A DNA stretch of 64,000 bases. Source: Arsukibacterium sp. UBA3155 (GTDB lineage Bacteria > Pseudomonadota > Gammaproteobacteria > Enterobacterales > Alteromonadaceae). Of this stretch, positions 33,084 through 42,599 are shown piece by piece. Position 1 is the first letter of the stretch, and the number at the start of each line of letters is the position of its first letter. Under the pieces are notes generated by a model. It was not told the DNA's origin. It did not search any database and worked only from the letters and a program-made list of their open reading frames with translations. The stretch covers positions 82,408-146,407 of the forward strand of contig DEYP01000023.1 in NCBI GenBank assembly GCA_002364615.1, given 5' to 3'. The position numbers and the translations under genes were made by a program.

Positions 33084-33860
33084 ATGGCAGAGATTAGCAA
33101 GACTGACAAACCTGTTCTGGTACTGCTGCACGGATGGGGGGTTAATCAGGGGGTGTGGCATACCTTATTAAATGAGATTAGCCCAAGGGTTGCAGTGCGA
33201 TGCCTTGATATACCAGGGTTTGGATCGGCCCAGCAATTACCGTCCCCTTACAATTTTGATGCAGTGCTGGCCGCGTTAGCAACCCAGATACCGGATAATA
33301 GTATGGTATGTGGCTGGTCGTTGGGAGGTTTACTGGCGATTGCACTGGCCGAACGCTACCCAAAGAAAGTAATGCAACTGGGGCTGATTGCCGCTACGCC
33401 ATGCTTTTTACAAAAGCCAGATTGGCCGGGTATGAAAGCCGTGGTGCTCGAGCAATTTAGTCAGGCACTGCAGCGCGATCTTAGCCAGACGATTGGCCGC
33501 TTTCTTGCCATTCAGGCGATGGGGTCAAGTACTGCTAAAAGTGATGCTGCTGCATTAAAACTGGCAATTGCCGCGTTTCCGCAGGCAAGGGCAGAAGCGT
33601 TAAGTGCCGGGCTGGGCTTTTTAACTCAAGAGGATTTACGGCACAGCTATGCCAATTTAACGCAGCCAGTAGCCGCCTGTTTTGGCGCGCTTGATTCGTT
33701 AGTCCCGGTAGCAGTTGTTACCGAACTTCAACGCTTAAAGCCGCATGCTAAATTGACTACTCTGGCCAAAGCATCACACGCGCCTTTTATTTCTCACCGT
33801 CAGGAATTTCTGATCTGGCTAAACAACTGGTTGGAGGCTGCTACCACGTCTTGCGACTAA
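33084..33860 (+). CDS. bioH: Pimeloyl-ACP methyl ester carboxylesterase BioH
   Basis: BioH cleaves the methyl ester of pimeloyl-ACP in biotin synthesis. The 258-residue alpha/beta hydrolase has the oxyanion segment LLHGWGVNQGVWHTL, the nucleophile elbow CGWSLGGLLAIALAERYP, an Asp in GALDSLVPV, and the catalytic His in SHAPFISHRQ. Divergence from comF is the normal gammaproteobacterial arrangement. Confidence 0.95.
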   Translation: MAEISKTDKPVLVLLHGWGVNQGVWHTLLNEISPRVAVRCLDIPGFGSAQQLPSPYNFDAVLAALATQIPDNSMVCGWSLGGLLAIALAERYPKKVMQLGLIAATPCFLQKPDWPGMKAVVLEQFSQALQRDLSQTIGRFLAIQAMGSSTAKSDAAALKLAIAAFPQARAEALSAGLGFLTQEDLRHSYANLTQPVAACFGALDSLVPVAVVTELQRLKPHAKLTTLAKASHAPFISHRQEFLIWLNNWLEAATTSCD

Positions 33861-33924
33861 CAGCCTTCCCTTTTTACTCATTTTGGTTAATAATTAAGCA
33901 TTGTACTAATAAGTGGAGGCAGTG

Positions 33925-34230
33925 ATGGAGATTCAATCCGCATTTAATGCTGGTTTGCAGGGATTTCAGCGAGCTGCGGCAGGGGTAACCGAGGCAACCG
34001 TCGATATTAACAGGCAAACCCGCGCCAACCCGGAGCAGGTTACTGCAGCTGAAACTGACGTGCGCCAGGCGGAAGCGCCGGAGCGTAACCGTGCTACCCA
34101 GTCACAGGCACCCTCAGCAGAGCAAAGCTTAGTGCAATTGACCAATGAGTCACGTAACGCTGAAGCGAATGTGCGTTCAATTCAGGCGGCAGATCAAGCG
34201 CTAGGCACTATTATTGACGTCCGGGTGTAG
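33925..34230 (+). CDS. Small conserved hypothetical protein
   Basis: The 101-residue protein starts at MEIQSAFNAGLQGFQRAA, with GGAGG 7-10 bases upstream; an ATG four codons earlier is not preferred. It is Ala/Gln/Glu-rich and mostly helical, with the N-terminal Phe-Asn-Ala-Gly-Leu pattern of flagellar-type or surface hook helices. It lies 6 bp before the SprA-related gene, so the two are co-transcribed. Function is unknown. Confidence 0.7.
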   Translation: MEIQSAFNAGLQGFQRAAAGVTEATVDINRQTRANPEQVTAAETDVRQAEAPERNRATQSQAPSAEQSLVQLTNESRNAEANVRSIQAADQALGTIIDVRV

Positions 34231-34235
34231 GCGCC

Positions 34236-35126
34236 ATGCAGATTACCTCTTATTATCCTAACGTTAGTATTAACACGGCGAACCCACCTACTGAGTTGGC
34301 TCGTCGTGATATGCAACGCCGCGAGCTGGTTGAGCCCGTTCGGGAAATGGATAAAGGTAAATCAGAACGAGCAGTTGTTGCCGAAGACAAACCTCGTAGC
34401 AACGCCGGTACCGTCAACAATTATGATGCCAGCGGTAAAACTACGGAGACGCAGCAAGCAATAGAAGGCCGGCCGGAACAGGCGGACGATAATAACCAGC
34501 AGCAACAAGACCAAAACAGTCAGCAGCAAAAGCAACAACAGCAAGCTGAGCAGAAGGAAATAGCTGAATTACAGGCGAGGGATCAGGAAGTTCGTAGCCA
34601 CGAGCAAGCACACGCCAGTATCGGCGGTCGCTATGCCGGTGCCCCGAGCTATAGTTTTGAGCAAGGCCCAGACGGCCGAAAATATGCGGTTGCCGGAGAG
34701 GTGCAAATTGATATTGCACCGGTGCCGGGCGATCCGCAGGCGACGATTCAGAAGATGCAGCAGGTTAAGGCTGCTGCGCTGGCGCCAGCAGAGCCATCAT
34801 CTGCGGATCGGCGTATTGCTGCTGAGGCAGGTCTGCGTTTATTGCAGGCGCAAACAGAACTGGTGGCTGAAAAAACTGCGTTCGCTGAGCCAAATGCTGC
34901 CAGTAGCACTACTGATATTGCCGGTGCAGGGCAACCGGGCGCTGCTATTAATACCTCGCAAATCCGCTATGACAGCGACAGTAGTGGTGATACCTATCCA
35001 GCAGCAGGTCTGGTATTCCCCGAGTTGGACACCCTGGCGCAAATGCAGCAGCGTTCTCAGGTTATCAGCCAGTTTTATCAACTGGCTACGGAACCTGCTC
35101 AGCGGCCGCTACGACAACAAGCCTGA
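34236..35126 (+). CDS. SprA-related protein, putative metalloprotease domain
   Basis: The 296-residue protein has a disordered Gln/Asn-rich N-terminus (QQQQDQNSQQQKQQQQA near 88-104) and the conserved SprA-related core near 117-192. That core has EVRSHEQAHASIGGRYAGAP with a HExxH-like zinc motif (HEQAH), then PSYSFEQGPDGRKYAVAGEV and the VPGDPQATIQKMQQV tail. The family is described as a putative metalloprotease catalytic domain and is common in gammaproteobacteria. No signal peptide is seen. Confidence 0.8.
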   Translation: MQITSYYPNVSINTANPPTELARRDMQRRELVEPVREMDKGKSERAVVAEDKPRSNAGTVNNYDASGKTTETQQAIEGRPEQADDNNQQQQDQNSQQQKQQQQAEQKEIAELQARDQEVRSHEQAHASIGGRYAGAPSYSFEQGPDGRKYAVAGEVQIDIAPVPGDPQATIQKMQQVKAAALAPAEPSSADRRIAAEAGLRLLQAQTELVAEKTAFAEPNAASSTTDIAGAGQPGAAINTSQIRYDSDSSGDTYPAAGLVFPELDTLAQMQQRSQVISQFYQLATEPAQRPLRQQA

Positions 35127-35140
35127 GCCCAACATCCACG

Positions 35141-37462
35141 TTATTTTTTAAATTTTGCCAGTGCTTCAGCAAAGGCATTGCCCATTGCCGCGTTTGCAGG
35201 CTCTGGTTTCGTTGCTTTAGCTGCCGCTCGGCTGTTTTGAGCCTGTTTAGCATTGGCGGGTTTATTCACCAATGCGTCGGGTGCTTTTGGCTGCACTTGT
35301 TCATCAAGGCGCATGGTCAGAGCAATTCGCTTGCGGTTGATATCAACCTCTAACACCTTCACTTTGACAATATCGCCTGCCTTAACGACCTGATGCGGGT
35401 CGCTGACGAACTTATCCGTCAGCGATGAGATATGTACCAGACCATCCTGGTGGACTCCCACATCGACAAAAGCACCAAAGTTTGTGACGTTAGTGATAAC
35501 GCCCTCAAGTAACATGCCGGGTTTCAGATCCTGCAGTGTTTCCACACCATCTTTAAAGTTAGCCGTTTTGAACTCAGGGCGCGGATCGCGTCCGGGTTTG
35601 TCCAGCTCTTTCAAAATATCGCTGATGGTAGGCAAGCCAAAATGCTCATCTACAAATGCTGCCGGGTCAATACTGCTTAAAAACGAGCTATTGCCAATAA
35701 TAGCGCTAACCGGTTGATTAGCTGTTTTTAGTATTTTCTCTACCAGTGGATAGGCTTCCGGGTGAACGGCGGAGGCATCTAACGGATTATGACCATTGTT
35801 AATTCGTAAAAAACCGGCAGCTTGCTCGTAAGCCTTTGGCCCAAGTCTTGGTACCTTCAATAGTTGCTTGCGCTCGTTAAAACGACCATTTTCATCACGG
35901 TACTGCACAATGTTCTGCGCCAGAGTTTTATTTAAGCCAGCTACCCTGGCCAGTAAGGCGGCAGATGCGGTATTTAAATCAACGCCTACCGCGGTAACAC
36001 AATCCTCTACCACCGCGTCAAGTGAGCGGGTTAGTAGGCTTTGGTTTACGTCATGTTGATACTGCCCTACGCCAATAGCCTTTGGCTCAATTTTCACCAG
36101 CTCCGCTAACGGATCCTGCAGGCGTCGGCCTATCGACACGGCGCCGCGCAGCGACACATCAAGATTTGGAAACTCCAGTGCCGCCAGCTCTGATGCTGAA
36201 TATATGGAAGCGCCTGCTTCAGATACCATAACCTTGCTAAGGACGTCGTTGTTAACGGTTTTTATCACATCTGCGGCCAGTTTGTCGGTTTCACGCGATG
36301 CCGTGCCATTACCAATAGCAATCAACTCTACTTTATGTTGCTGGCACAACTGACTTAGCGTTCTAACCGATTTGTCCCACAGATTTTGCGGCGCATGCGG
36401 GAAAATAGTGGTGTGAGTTAACAGTTTACCGGTTTCATCAATAACGGTACATTTTACCCCGGTACGCAGGCCAGGATCTAAGGCCAACGTGCGACGCATT
36501 CCTGCCGGCGCCGCCATCAGTAAGTCGGCCATATTGCGGGCAAATACTTTAATGGCTTCCAGTTCAGCGCGTTCACGCAGTTCGCTTAACAGATCGTTTT
36601 CCAGATGCAAATGTAGTTTAACTTTCCAGGTCCATTGCACTACGGTGCGCAAAAAAGCATCGGCTGGTTGTTGTTGCTGACGAATATTAAAATGATCGGC
36701 AACCATTTGCTCGCACAGGGTGTGGGCGGTTGCTTCATCGCTGTCTGGCACCAGCTGCAGCTGCAACACGCCTTCATTGCGACCGCGAAACATGGCCAGG
36801 GCGCGATGTGAAGGAATATTCTTCAAAAGCTCAGTATGCGAAAAATAGTCACGGAACTTGCTACCTTCCTGCTCTTTACCTGCCACTACACTACTTTTAA
36901 GTATGGCATCGCGGCTAAGTTTGGTCCGCAAGCGTGCCAGCAGGGTGGCATCTTCTGCGAAGCGTTCCATCAAAATAAACTTAGCGCCGTCCAGCACCGC
37001 TTTACTATCAGTAAAACCGGCGTCCGTATTAATATAGGCAATCGCTTGCTGTTCCGGGTCTTGCTCAGGGTGAGCAAGAATGGCATCGGCCAGCGGAGCC
37101 AGACCTGCTTCAATGGCCATCTGGCCCTTGGTGCGTCGTTTTGCCTTATAAGGCAGGTACAAGTCTTCCAGGCGGGTTTTGTTGTCAGCGGCCAGGATGT
37201 CACGCTCAAGCTCGGTGCTCAGCTTCCCTTGCTCAGTAATGGTTTTTAAAATAACCTGACGACGCTCTTCCAACTCACGCAAATAATTCAGTCGTTGATC
37301 GAGTAAACGTAATTGCGTATCGTCCAGCGCGCCGGTGACTTCTTTGCGGTAACGGGCGATAAAGGGCACGGTGGCGCCTTCATCTAACAGGGCGATGGCG
37401 GCGGCAACCTGCTCTGGCCGGGCGGAAATTTCACTGGCTATTTGTTTAACAATCATTGACAT
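35141..37462 (-). CDS. tex: Tex family transcription accessory protein (S1 RNA-binding)
   Basis: Tex is a nucleic-acid-binding protein, related to eukaryotic Spt6, that affects transcription and toxin expression. The 773-residue product has the N-terminal [14 protein letters not shown] segment, the YqgF-like RNase H fold ([20 protein letters not shown]), helix-hairpin-helix units ([18 protein letters not shown]) and a C-terminal S1 domain ([28 protein letters not shown]). It ends with a low-complexity Ala/Lys tail. It is divergent from the greB remnant, the normal tex-greB arrangement. Confidence 0.95.
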   Translation of the reverse strand: MSMIVKQIASEISARPEQVAAAIALLDEGATVPFIARYRKEVTGALDDTQLRLLDQRLNYLRELEERRQVILKTITEQGKLSTELERDILAADNKTRLEDLYLPYKAKRRTKGQMAIEAGLAPLADAILAHPEQDPEQQAIAYINTDAGFTDSKAVLDGAKFILMERFAEDATLLARLRTKLSRDAILKSSVVAGKEQEGSKFRDYFSHTELLKNIPSHRALAMFRGRNEGVLQLQLVPDSDEATAHTLCEQMVADHFNIRQQQQPADAFLRTVVQWTWKVKLHLHLENDLLSELRERAELEAIKVFARNMADLLMAAPAGMRRTLALDPGLRTGVKCTVIDETGKLLTHTTIFPHAPQNLWDKSVRTLSQLCQQHKVELIAIGNGTASRETDKLAADVIKTVNNDVLSKVMVSEAGASIYSASELAALEFPNLDVSLRGAVSIGRRLQDPLAELVKIEPKAIGVGQYQHDVNQSLLTRSLDAVVEDCVTAVGVDLNTASAALLARVAGLNKTLAQNIVQYRDENGRFNERKQLLKVPRLGPKAYEQAAGFLRINNGHNPLDASAVHPEAYPLVEKILKTANQPVSAIIGNSSFLSSIDPAAFVDEHFGLPTISDILKELDKPGRDPRPEFKTANFKDGVETLQDLKPGMLLEGVITNVTNFGAFVDVGVHQDGLVHISSLTDKFVSDPHQVVKAGDIVKVKVLEVDINRKRIALTMRLDEQVQPKAPDALVNKPANAKQAQNSRAAAKATKPEPANAAMGNAFAEALAKFKK

Positions 37463-37551
37463 AACTATAGAATCCTTCGACTTCGCTGCCCCGGTGGCAG
37501 GCGAAGTATGATACGAAATATAAGAAGCAGGATGAATTGTCTACTTTGTGC

Positions 37552-37728
37552 ATGAAAAAATCCAATCTGATTACACGGGAAGGCTACGATATTCTGGAGC
37601 GGGAGCTGCGTTACCTGTGGAAAGAAGAGCGACCACGGGTGACTACGCAGGTGTCAGAGGCGGCAGCGCTGGGGGATCGCTCTGAAAATGCAGAGTGGTC
37701 AGTAGTTCTACTGTATTCATACTATTAG
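37552..37728 (+). pseudogene. greB: Transcript cleavage factor GreB, truncated by the island
   Basis: GreB stimulates transcript cleavage in backtracked RNA polymerase. The start MKKSNLITREGYDILERELRY, LWKEERPRVT and LGDRSENAEW match the N-terminal coiled-coil domain of GreB, which is normally about 160 residues. Homology stops after the Trp at about codon 49. The frame then runs through ten unrelated codons to a stop at 37728. The C-terminal FKBP-like domain that binds polymerase is missing, so this product should be inactive. The rest of greB may lie past the right end of the island, outside this window. Confidence 0.85.
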
Positions 37729-38081
37729 CGCTGCAGGCATTGAAATTAATAGCTTTAAAATTAGTACTAATACTATTTACATGTACTATTTAATTTATGC
37801 GTGCTACGTAGTAGTTACAGCAATCAGTCTACTTGAAAGTGGTTTAGCGAGTTTTTCCTCGACACCTCATACATCCGAAAGCCTCTGAAAATATTTAACT
37901 ACTAGAATGACGATTGAAGTTTTATGCGAAAGATCTTAAAGGATCGCATTTTCATCCATATTTTTCATAAAATATTAAACTGTCACCTGTAACAGGAAGC
38001 CATTTTAAATATGGTTGAGACTAACGGGGATAGTCATGACCAAGTCATGTCTTTCATCAAAGCATGTCAGCAAGAATATAT
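37700..38081. other. Island left-end non-coding region with TACTATT/TAGTA motifs
   Basis: No gene is seen in this stretch after the greB remnant. It has a perfect 6-bp-arm dyad CAGTAGTTCTACTG (37700-37713), TTAGTACTAA (37761-37770) and CTACGTAG (37804-37811). TACTATT occurs three times, at 37720, 37771 and 37784. Clustered short repeats at a junction are typical of recombinase or transposase binding sites at element ends. A T-rich, structure-poor region follows up to the XRE gene. Confidence 0.45.
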
Positions 38082-38399
38082 TTAATCTTTCACATCAGTT
38101 TTTTGACGAATAGCTGCTAGCAGTTTCTCCTGTTCTGACTCAGGCATATCGACGAAAAGCTTTACTAATTCAGCCATTTTATCAGATGAGCAGAAAAAAT
38201 ATGCAACCGGGACACCAAGTTCTTCGGCAATTTTCTCAAGCGTTCCAAAGTCAGGGACTCTTTTTCCTTTCTCGTATTGGTTCATGCGTGAGCTAGCTAC
38301 TGTTAGCTCAAAACCAACCCGCAGGCCAAGTTGACGCTGAGGAATTTTCTTAGCAACACGAGCTTCTTTAATACGTTTTGGTATTGGTGAATTAGACAC
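38082..38399 (-). CDS. XRE-family HTH transcriptional regulator
   Basis: The 105-residue protein is a Cro/CI-type helix-turn-helix regulator: IPKRIKEARVAKKIPQRQLGLRVGF, then SRMNQYEKGKRVPDFGTLEKIAEEL, spanning about residues 6-66. A short helical tail follows (MPESEQEKLLAAIRQ). The start codon is GTG at 38399. It is divergent from the gene pair at 38544-40393 and probably controls it. Confidence 0.85.
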   Translation of the reverse strand: MSNSPIPKRIKEARVAKKIPQRQLGLRVGFELTVASSRMNQYEKGKRVPDFGTLEKIAEELGVPVAYFFCSSDKMAELVKLFVDMPESEQEKLLAAIRQKTDVKD

Positions 38400-38543
38400 T
38401 TATTAATCATTTGGCAAATCCTACGGTATTTAAGATTGTGGGGGTTTTTCCTTTTATGTAATACTAACGTTTTGTGAGACCTCTGAGAAGTGTGTTTGGT
38501 TTCCTTTTCAGAAATTCATCTTTAGCAAGTTTTGGAGGCAAAT

Positions 38544-39035
38544 GTGGTACGTGCTAAAAGTGTTAGTGTGGATGTGATGCAAATCGTTACTACATATTTT
38601 CAAGACGGTTGTTATGTCTCTCAAGTAGTAGAAAAGTATAAAGAAATTTATCCAGAGTTAACTCAAAAGCAGGCAAGAGTTAAGGTTGATAAGTCTTTAA
38701 GATTTCAAGAGAAGAAAGGGTATTTACAATCAACTCTCGACGAAGGAGAAAAGCGTCGTTACACAATAACCAGTTCTGGTCCTGCTACCTCTCCAGCTTT
38801 AAACAGACCATCTCAGCAAACTATTGATAAGCTTCGGCAGCAATGTAAACAGTTTAAAATAGATGCAATGACTACCCATATCGAATGGCAATATTTGAAA
38901 GAACTCCAGAAAAATCCTGAGCTTAATGTGGAAGCCGATGCACTTGCGAAAGAAGCAGAGGTTAAAACGATGGAGCTCACAGGAAAATACTCGGCACTTG
39001 AAAAAATACTCGGAAAATTTAATTCATGCGTTTAA
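38544..39035 (+). CDS. Hypothetical protein, helicase partner
   Basis: The start is set by GGAGG at 38534-38538, five bases before the GTG at 38544, giving MVRAKSVSVDVMQIV and 163 residues. A TTG four codons earlier lies on the ribosome-binding site itself. The N-terminal 70 residues look like a small winged-helix or DNA-binding fold (YVSQVVEKYKEIYPELTQKQARVKV). The C-terminal third is a coiled coil (SADALAKEAEVKTMELTGKY-like). It overlaps the helicase start by 10 bp, so translation is coupled. I recognise no family. Confidence 0.65.
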   Translation: MVRAKSVSVDVMQIVTTYFQDGCYVSQVVEKYKEIYPELTQKQARVKVDKSLRFQEKKGYLQSTLDEGEKRRYTITSSGPATSPALNRPSQQTIDKLRQQCKQFKIDAMTTHIEWQYLKELQKNPELNVEADALAKEAEVKTMELTGKYSALEKILGKFNSCV

Positions 39036-40393
39036 GAGATTGGCAATCAGAATGTGCGTCAAAAGCGCTTGAGGCCTTTAACAGTGGTAACCGTAATTTC
39101 TTTGTCGTTGCATCACCTGGTAGCGGAAAGACGTTTATGGCAGCAGAGGTTGCGGCCAGACTTCTAAAGCAAGGTGTCGTAGATTTAGTACTTTGTTTAT
39201 CGCCTTCTGCAGAAGTGAGAGACGGTATATTCAGAACTTTTAATCTGCGTATTCCGGACTGTTTCCATAGGGGTATTGGCGCTTCCGGGTATTCATTAAC
39301 ATATCAAAGGCTTTTGGCGTTAGATGACAGCTTTTTAGAACCCGCAAAACGCAAACGTTTGTTAGTCATATGTGATGAAATTCATCATTGCAGTGGCGGT
39401 GGCGCCACGGTTCCGAACGCTTGGGGAAGTAAAATACTTAATCAAATATTGGAGCTGGCAACATTTACACTTTGTATGTCAGGAACGCCATGGCGAACAG
39501 ACCAATTCCCTATCGCTTTAGCCAAATATGACGACAACAATGAACTGATCATAGATTATCAGTATAGTTTGAAGCGGGCCGTCACTGATAAAGTGTGCCG
39601 TCAGCCTGTAATCTGCCTTATTGATAACGATGCATGCAAGATTAAACAGCAAAGCTACAACTCAATACACGAGGCTCTGACAAAAACTGACCTTATGTAC
39701 CAACACATTTTGAATAACGAACATGCTCTAAAACATATCTTGCAAAGCAGTATTGATAAGCTTATGGCTATTAGGCTGGTAACGCGCGATGCCGGCGGTT
39801 TAGTGGTAGCGCATTCAATTGAGCATGCCAGAAAAATCAAAAAAATTCTTGAGAAAGACTTTCAGCAAACTGTTGAGTTGGTGACCTATCGGGAGAAAAA
39901 TCCACAACAGATCATTGAGATTTTTCGACGGAGTGATACGCCTTGGATTGTCAGCGTCGGTATGATTGCAGAAGGTACTGACATACCGCGGTTACAAGTC
40001 TGCTGTCATATTACGACGGTAAGAACAGAGATGTATTTTAGACAAATACTTGGCAGAGTTTTACGAGCACGTCCCACAGACAATGCTTTTGAGGGCTTCT
40101 TATACACTTTTGCTGAACCCCAGTTAAAAATTTATGCAGAACGGATCCAGAGTGAATTGCCGGATTACGAGGTTTTGATGGACGTAATTGCCAAGAGGTA
40201 TTTCGACAATAATACTAAGTGGCTCAATGGATCTGAAAAACAAAGCATACTAGGGATTAATATTGATAGTGAAATTACCGAAGTCAGTGAAGTTGGTATA
40301 AATAGCCGAGGCACAGAGATGTCCTCAAATTTTCACTGGGATTTCACTGGTTCATTCAGAGAGCAGATCATTAAATCCTTCGCTCAAATTTGA
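39026..40393 (+). CDS. DEAD/DEAH-box helicase of the type III restriction (ResIII) type
   Basis: The 455-residue protein is a superfamily 2 helicase or translocase. Walker A is ASPGSGKT (29-36), the Walker B box is DEIHH (near 117-121), motif III is SGTPWR and motif VI is GRVLRARP (near 344-351). No nuclease domain is attached. It is the second gene of a coupled pair with a small putative DNA-binding protein and is divergent from an XRE regulator. Such small regulator-helicase modules are common near the ends of integrative elements and in defence loci, but the function here is not known. Confidence 0.82.
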   Translation: MRLRDWQSECASKALEAFNSGNRNFFVVASPGSGKTFMAAEVAARLLKQGVVDLVLCLSPSAEVRDGIFRTFNLRIPDCFHRGIGASGYSLTYQRLLALDDSFLEPAKRKRLLVICDEIHHCSGGGATVPNAWGSKILNQILELATFTLCMSGTPWRTDQFPIALAKYDDNNELIIDYQYSLKRAVTDKVCRQPVICLIDNDACKIKQQSYNSIHEALTKTDLMYQHILNNEHALKHILQSSIDKLMAIRLVTRDAGGLVVAHSIEHARKIKKILEKDFQQTVELVTYREKNPQQIIEIFRRSDTPWIVSVGMIAEGTDIPRLQVCCHITTVRTEMYFRQILGRVLRARPTDNAFEGFLYTFAEPQLKIYAERIQSELPDYEVLMDVIAKRYFDNNTKWLNGSEKQSILGINIDSEITEVSEVGINSRGTEMSSNFHWDFTGSFREQIIKSFAQI

Positions 40394-40623
40394 AGTTGTG
40401 ATACTGGTATTGCGACAGTATTTAATGAGTTTTTGAGGGCAAAAATAAACATGCTAAGTTCCTATAAAAGGCAAATATGTGTGAGCTGTCACACTTTAAT
40501 CTTTCTATAAAAATCGACAAAAGTACCGGATCAATGAAGATCGTCAAGGATATGATTGTTGCTGAAAATTCATTGCTCGCATTAAAGATTTTTTTAACTT
40601 TAGGATCTGGTCGTCCACGAGTT

Positions 40624-40866
40624 TTAATTATGCGCGTAAATTTTATCAAGCATCTCGCCAACGCAAACCATCGCATCACGATAGGCTGAAAACGGTTGTC
40701 CAAGCTGATACCACTGGTTACATCGATATCCAGGTATCAGCACAATGATGCGATTAGACGTTGTGGTCTTCTTAAGTTTTGCCAATGTTGATAAGTCGTG
40801 GCCTACCTCTCTCCATTCACTCATAAGCGCGACCGCTTGCTTCTCTGATACTGATGAATATTCCAT
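40624..40866 (-). CDS. Small hypothetical protein
   Basis: The 80-residue reading starts with ATG at 40866. The product is MEYSSVSEKQAVALMSEWRE followed by KKTTTSNRIIVLIPGYRCNQWYQ. No family is recognised and the ribosome-binding site is weak. It is the only plausible gene in the 590-bp gap between the helicase and the AHH gene. The remainder of the gap (40394-40623) shows nothing else supportable. Confidence 0.35.
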   Translation of the reverse strand: MEYSSVSEKQAVALMSEWREVGHDLSTLAKLKKTTTSNRIIVLIPGYRCNQWYQLGQPFSAYRDAMVCVGEMLDKIYAHN

Positions 40867-40983
40867 ATTCAGCCCTAAAGGTTAATTTATGGTAAAATTT
40901 AGGTGTTAATATAGTTGATGTAAAGGGTGTTTGAATTTAATATCGCTGTAAATTCAGTAAGAGTCGCAGGAGCAATCATCAGC

Positions 40984-41703
40984 ATGAAGCCGAGCCAACC
41001 AATTCAATATGTGAGTTTTCCACGACCTGTTCGACCTGAGAACCCATCGCCACTTGATATGATCATTTATCAGTACGAGCTCAAAGCCAGTGAGTTTCAT
41101 AACGGCAGAAACAGCCAGGCTGCAGCTAACGAGACAACAAAGCAGAGGGCTGAGCGCATAGCTAAGCGGGATAAAGATTGGCAACACTTGCGTTTGGAGC
41201 GCCGTAAAATTGCTGCTCACATTATGTACCAGGAAAATCTGACGGCTTATCGTAAATCAAACGAGTCGAAGTCTGTACGTGAACTGGCAACCGAAAAACA
41301 TCACCCAACAAAAATGTTGGCCAGAAACTTACTTGCCGTTGGTGAGCCTAAACCAACACCAATTCATGAGGCTCACCATATCATCCCGGGATCCGGCAAA
41401 CATCGAAAAGATCTGATTATTAGGAGTCGCCTGAATCTGCATGCCTTTGGTATTGGTATCAATGACCCGCTAAATGGTATCTGGCTGCGTAACTTTGCTA
41501 AAAACACCGCTGATGACTGGGCTACACCTGAATCGCCGGCACACAGACCAATTCATACCTACAACTATGAAACTTGGATTGCTTCGAAGTTTTCAAACGA
41601 TAATCTGCCGGAGCGAGTATTCTTGTCACGGTTGCAAACCGTAAAGCGTGAACTTCGTACGGGGGAGCATCCAGCTGATATTCTTGAAAGGAAAGCCGGC
41701 TGA
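40984..41703 (+). CDS. AHH-domain (HNH/Endo VII) nuclease, putative toxin
   Basis: The 239-residue protein starts at MKPSQPIQYVSFPRP, with AGGAG about 10 bases upstream; the longer GTG reading at 40927 is not used. The C-terminal half is an AHH nuclease of the HNH/Endonuclease VII superfamily: EAHHIIPGSGKHR (near 127-140) and the conserved GINDPLNGIWLRNF. AHH domains are usually the C-terminal warheads of polymorphic toxins. Here there is only a short helical N-terminus and no secretion domain. It overlaps the downstream gene as TGATG, typical of a toxin-immunity pair. Confidence 0.8.
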   Translation: MKPSQPIQYVSFPRPVRPENPSPLDMIIYQYELKASEFHNGRNSQAAANETTKQRAERIAKRDKDWQHLRLERRKIAAHIMYQENLTAYRKSNESKSVRELATEKHHPTKMLARNLLAVGEPKPTPIHEAHHIIPGSGKHRKDLIIRSRLNLHAFGIGINDPLNGIWLRNFAKNTADDWATPESPAHRPIHTYNYETWIASKFSNDNLPERVFLSRLQTVKRELRTGEHPADILERKAG

Positions 41704-42296
41704 TGGAAGATGAAGTAATGGAAAAGACAATAACAGTGTATCGACTAAAGCCTGTCGCAAATTCTTATGAAGTCCCCGAGCTGGATTTATTTGGGTTCGC
41801 TGACATCCTTGGCGATGATGATTTATCATTAGTACGGCGCCAACCCAGAACCAACGAAAGTTTACTGGATAAATGGACCCCTTCGAGGTGTGAGCTGGCT
41901 CCGGAATACCAGCAAGGTTTAACAGTACCGGATGTGTCCTTTTGGGGCTCATACTTACTGTTGTCGGAAGAGGCCTATAACGCCTTTAAAACCCTACTTG
42001 TTGATGTTGGTGAGTTTCTGGCTCTACAGGTCGGCTATATGCAGATGTACATCTTTGTCCCGCTGCATTTTGCACAAGAGGACACCTCGAAAACCTTACG
42101 TCACTACGAAGACGGGTTTGAGTGTGGTGTTGAAACATTGGTATTTGAGCAGTCATCATTGGCAGACAAGCCAGTATTTAAGTCAGAAATGTATGGCACT
42201 CATGGCCTGTTTGTAACAGATAAATTTAAAGTGATTTACGTTAAACACAACTTTACTGGTGTCGAGTTTGACGAGCATTTAGCTGGTATTTTCTAG
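41703..42296 (+). CDS. Probable immunity protein for the AHH nuclease
   Basis: The 197-residue protein is translated from an ATG overlapping the AHH stop. It is acidic with mixed alpha/beta sequence. It contains a central FWGSYLLLSEEAYNAFKTLL and resembles DUF1629/Imm11-type immunity proteins, which are known partners of AHH toxins. The family call is tentative; the coupling is the strong evidence. It should bind and neutralise the nuclease. Confidence 0.6.
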   Translation: MEDEVMEKTITVYRLKPVANSYEVPELDLFGFADILGDDDLSLVRRQPRTNESLLDKWTPSRCELAPEYQQGLTVPDVSFWGSYLLLSEEAYNAFKTLLVDVGEFLALQVGYMQMYIFVPLHFAQEDTSKTLRHYEDGFECGVETLVFEQSSLADKPVFKSEMYGTHGLFVTDKFKVIYVKHNFTGVEFDEHLAGIF

Positions 42297-42532
42297 CGAT
42301 TAACTTGAACGAGTTGGCAAAGGTGCCCTGTGTACTATTGGGCGCGGCACTTCAACAACCTAACTCGGTTTTAAATCGGCAACTTGGTACTCATAAGTAT
42401 CTGTGCCGGTGCTGGCAAATTACGAACTGCCTTTTGTTGATACTTAGTTGCCCTTACTTCAACGGAAGAGTATGATTTTTCTGAGGGCTTTGGCATATCA
42501 CTGCGATTGCAGACCACCAAAGACATGTGATG

Positions 42533-42559
42533 AACCCAAGCCACAAGCTTGGGTTTTTT
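42533..42559 (+). terminator. Rho-independent terminator
   Basis: The stem AACCCAAGC / GCTTGGGTT with a five-base loop is followed by a T-run. It terminates the AHH/immunity transcript, 237 bp past its stop. Confidence 0.85.
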
Positions 42560-42599
42560 CATTTATCGTTAATAAAAAAATCGATGACACAGCTGCTTT

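Noticed and set aside
37537-37551. TTG start five codons before the greB ATG
   Set aside because: GreB proteins usually start at the MKxxNLITREGY segment, so the ATG is kept.
40477-40689. Rightward 70-residue ORF overlapping the small leftward gene
   Set aside because: No ribosome-binding site and no recognisable pattern.
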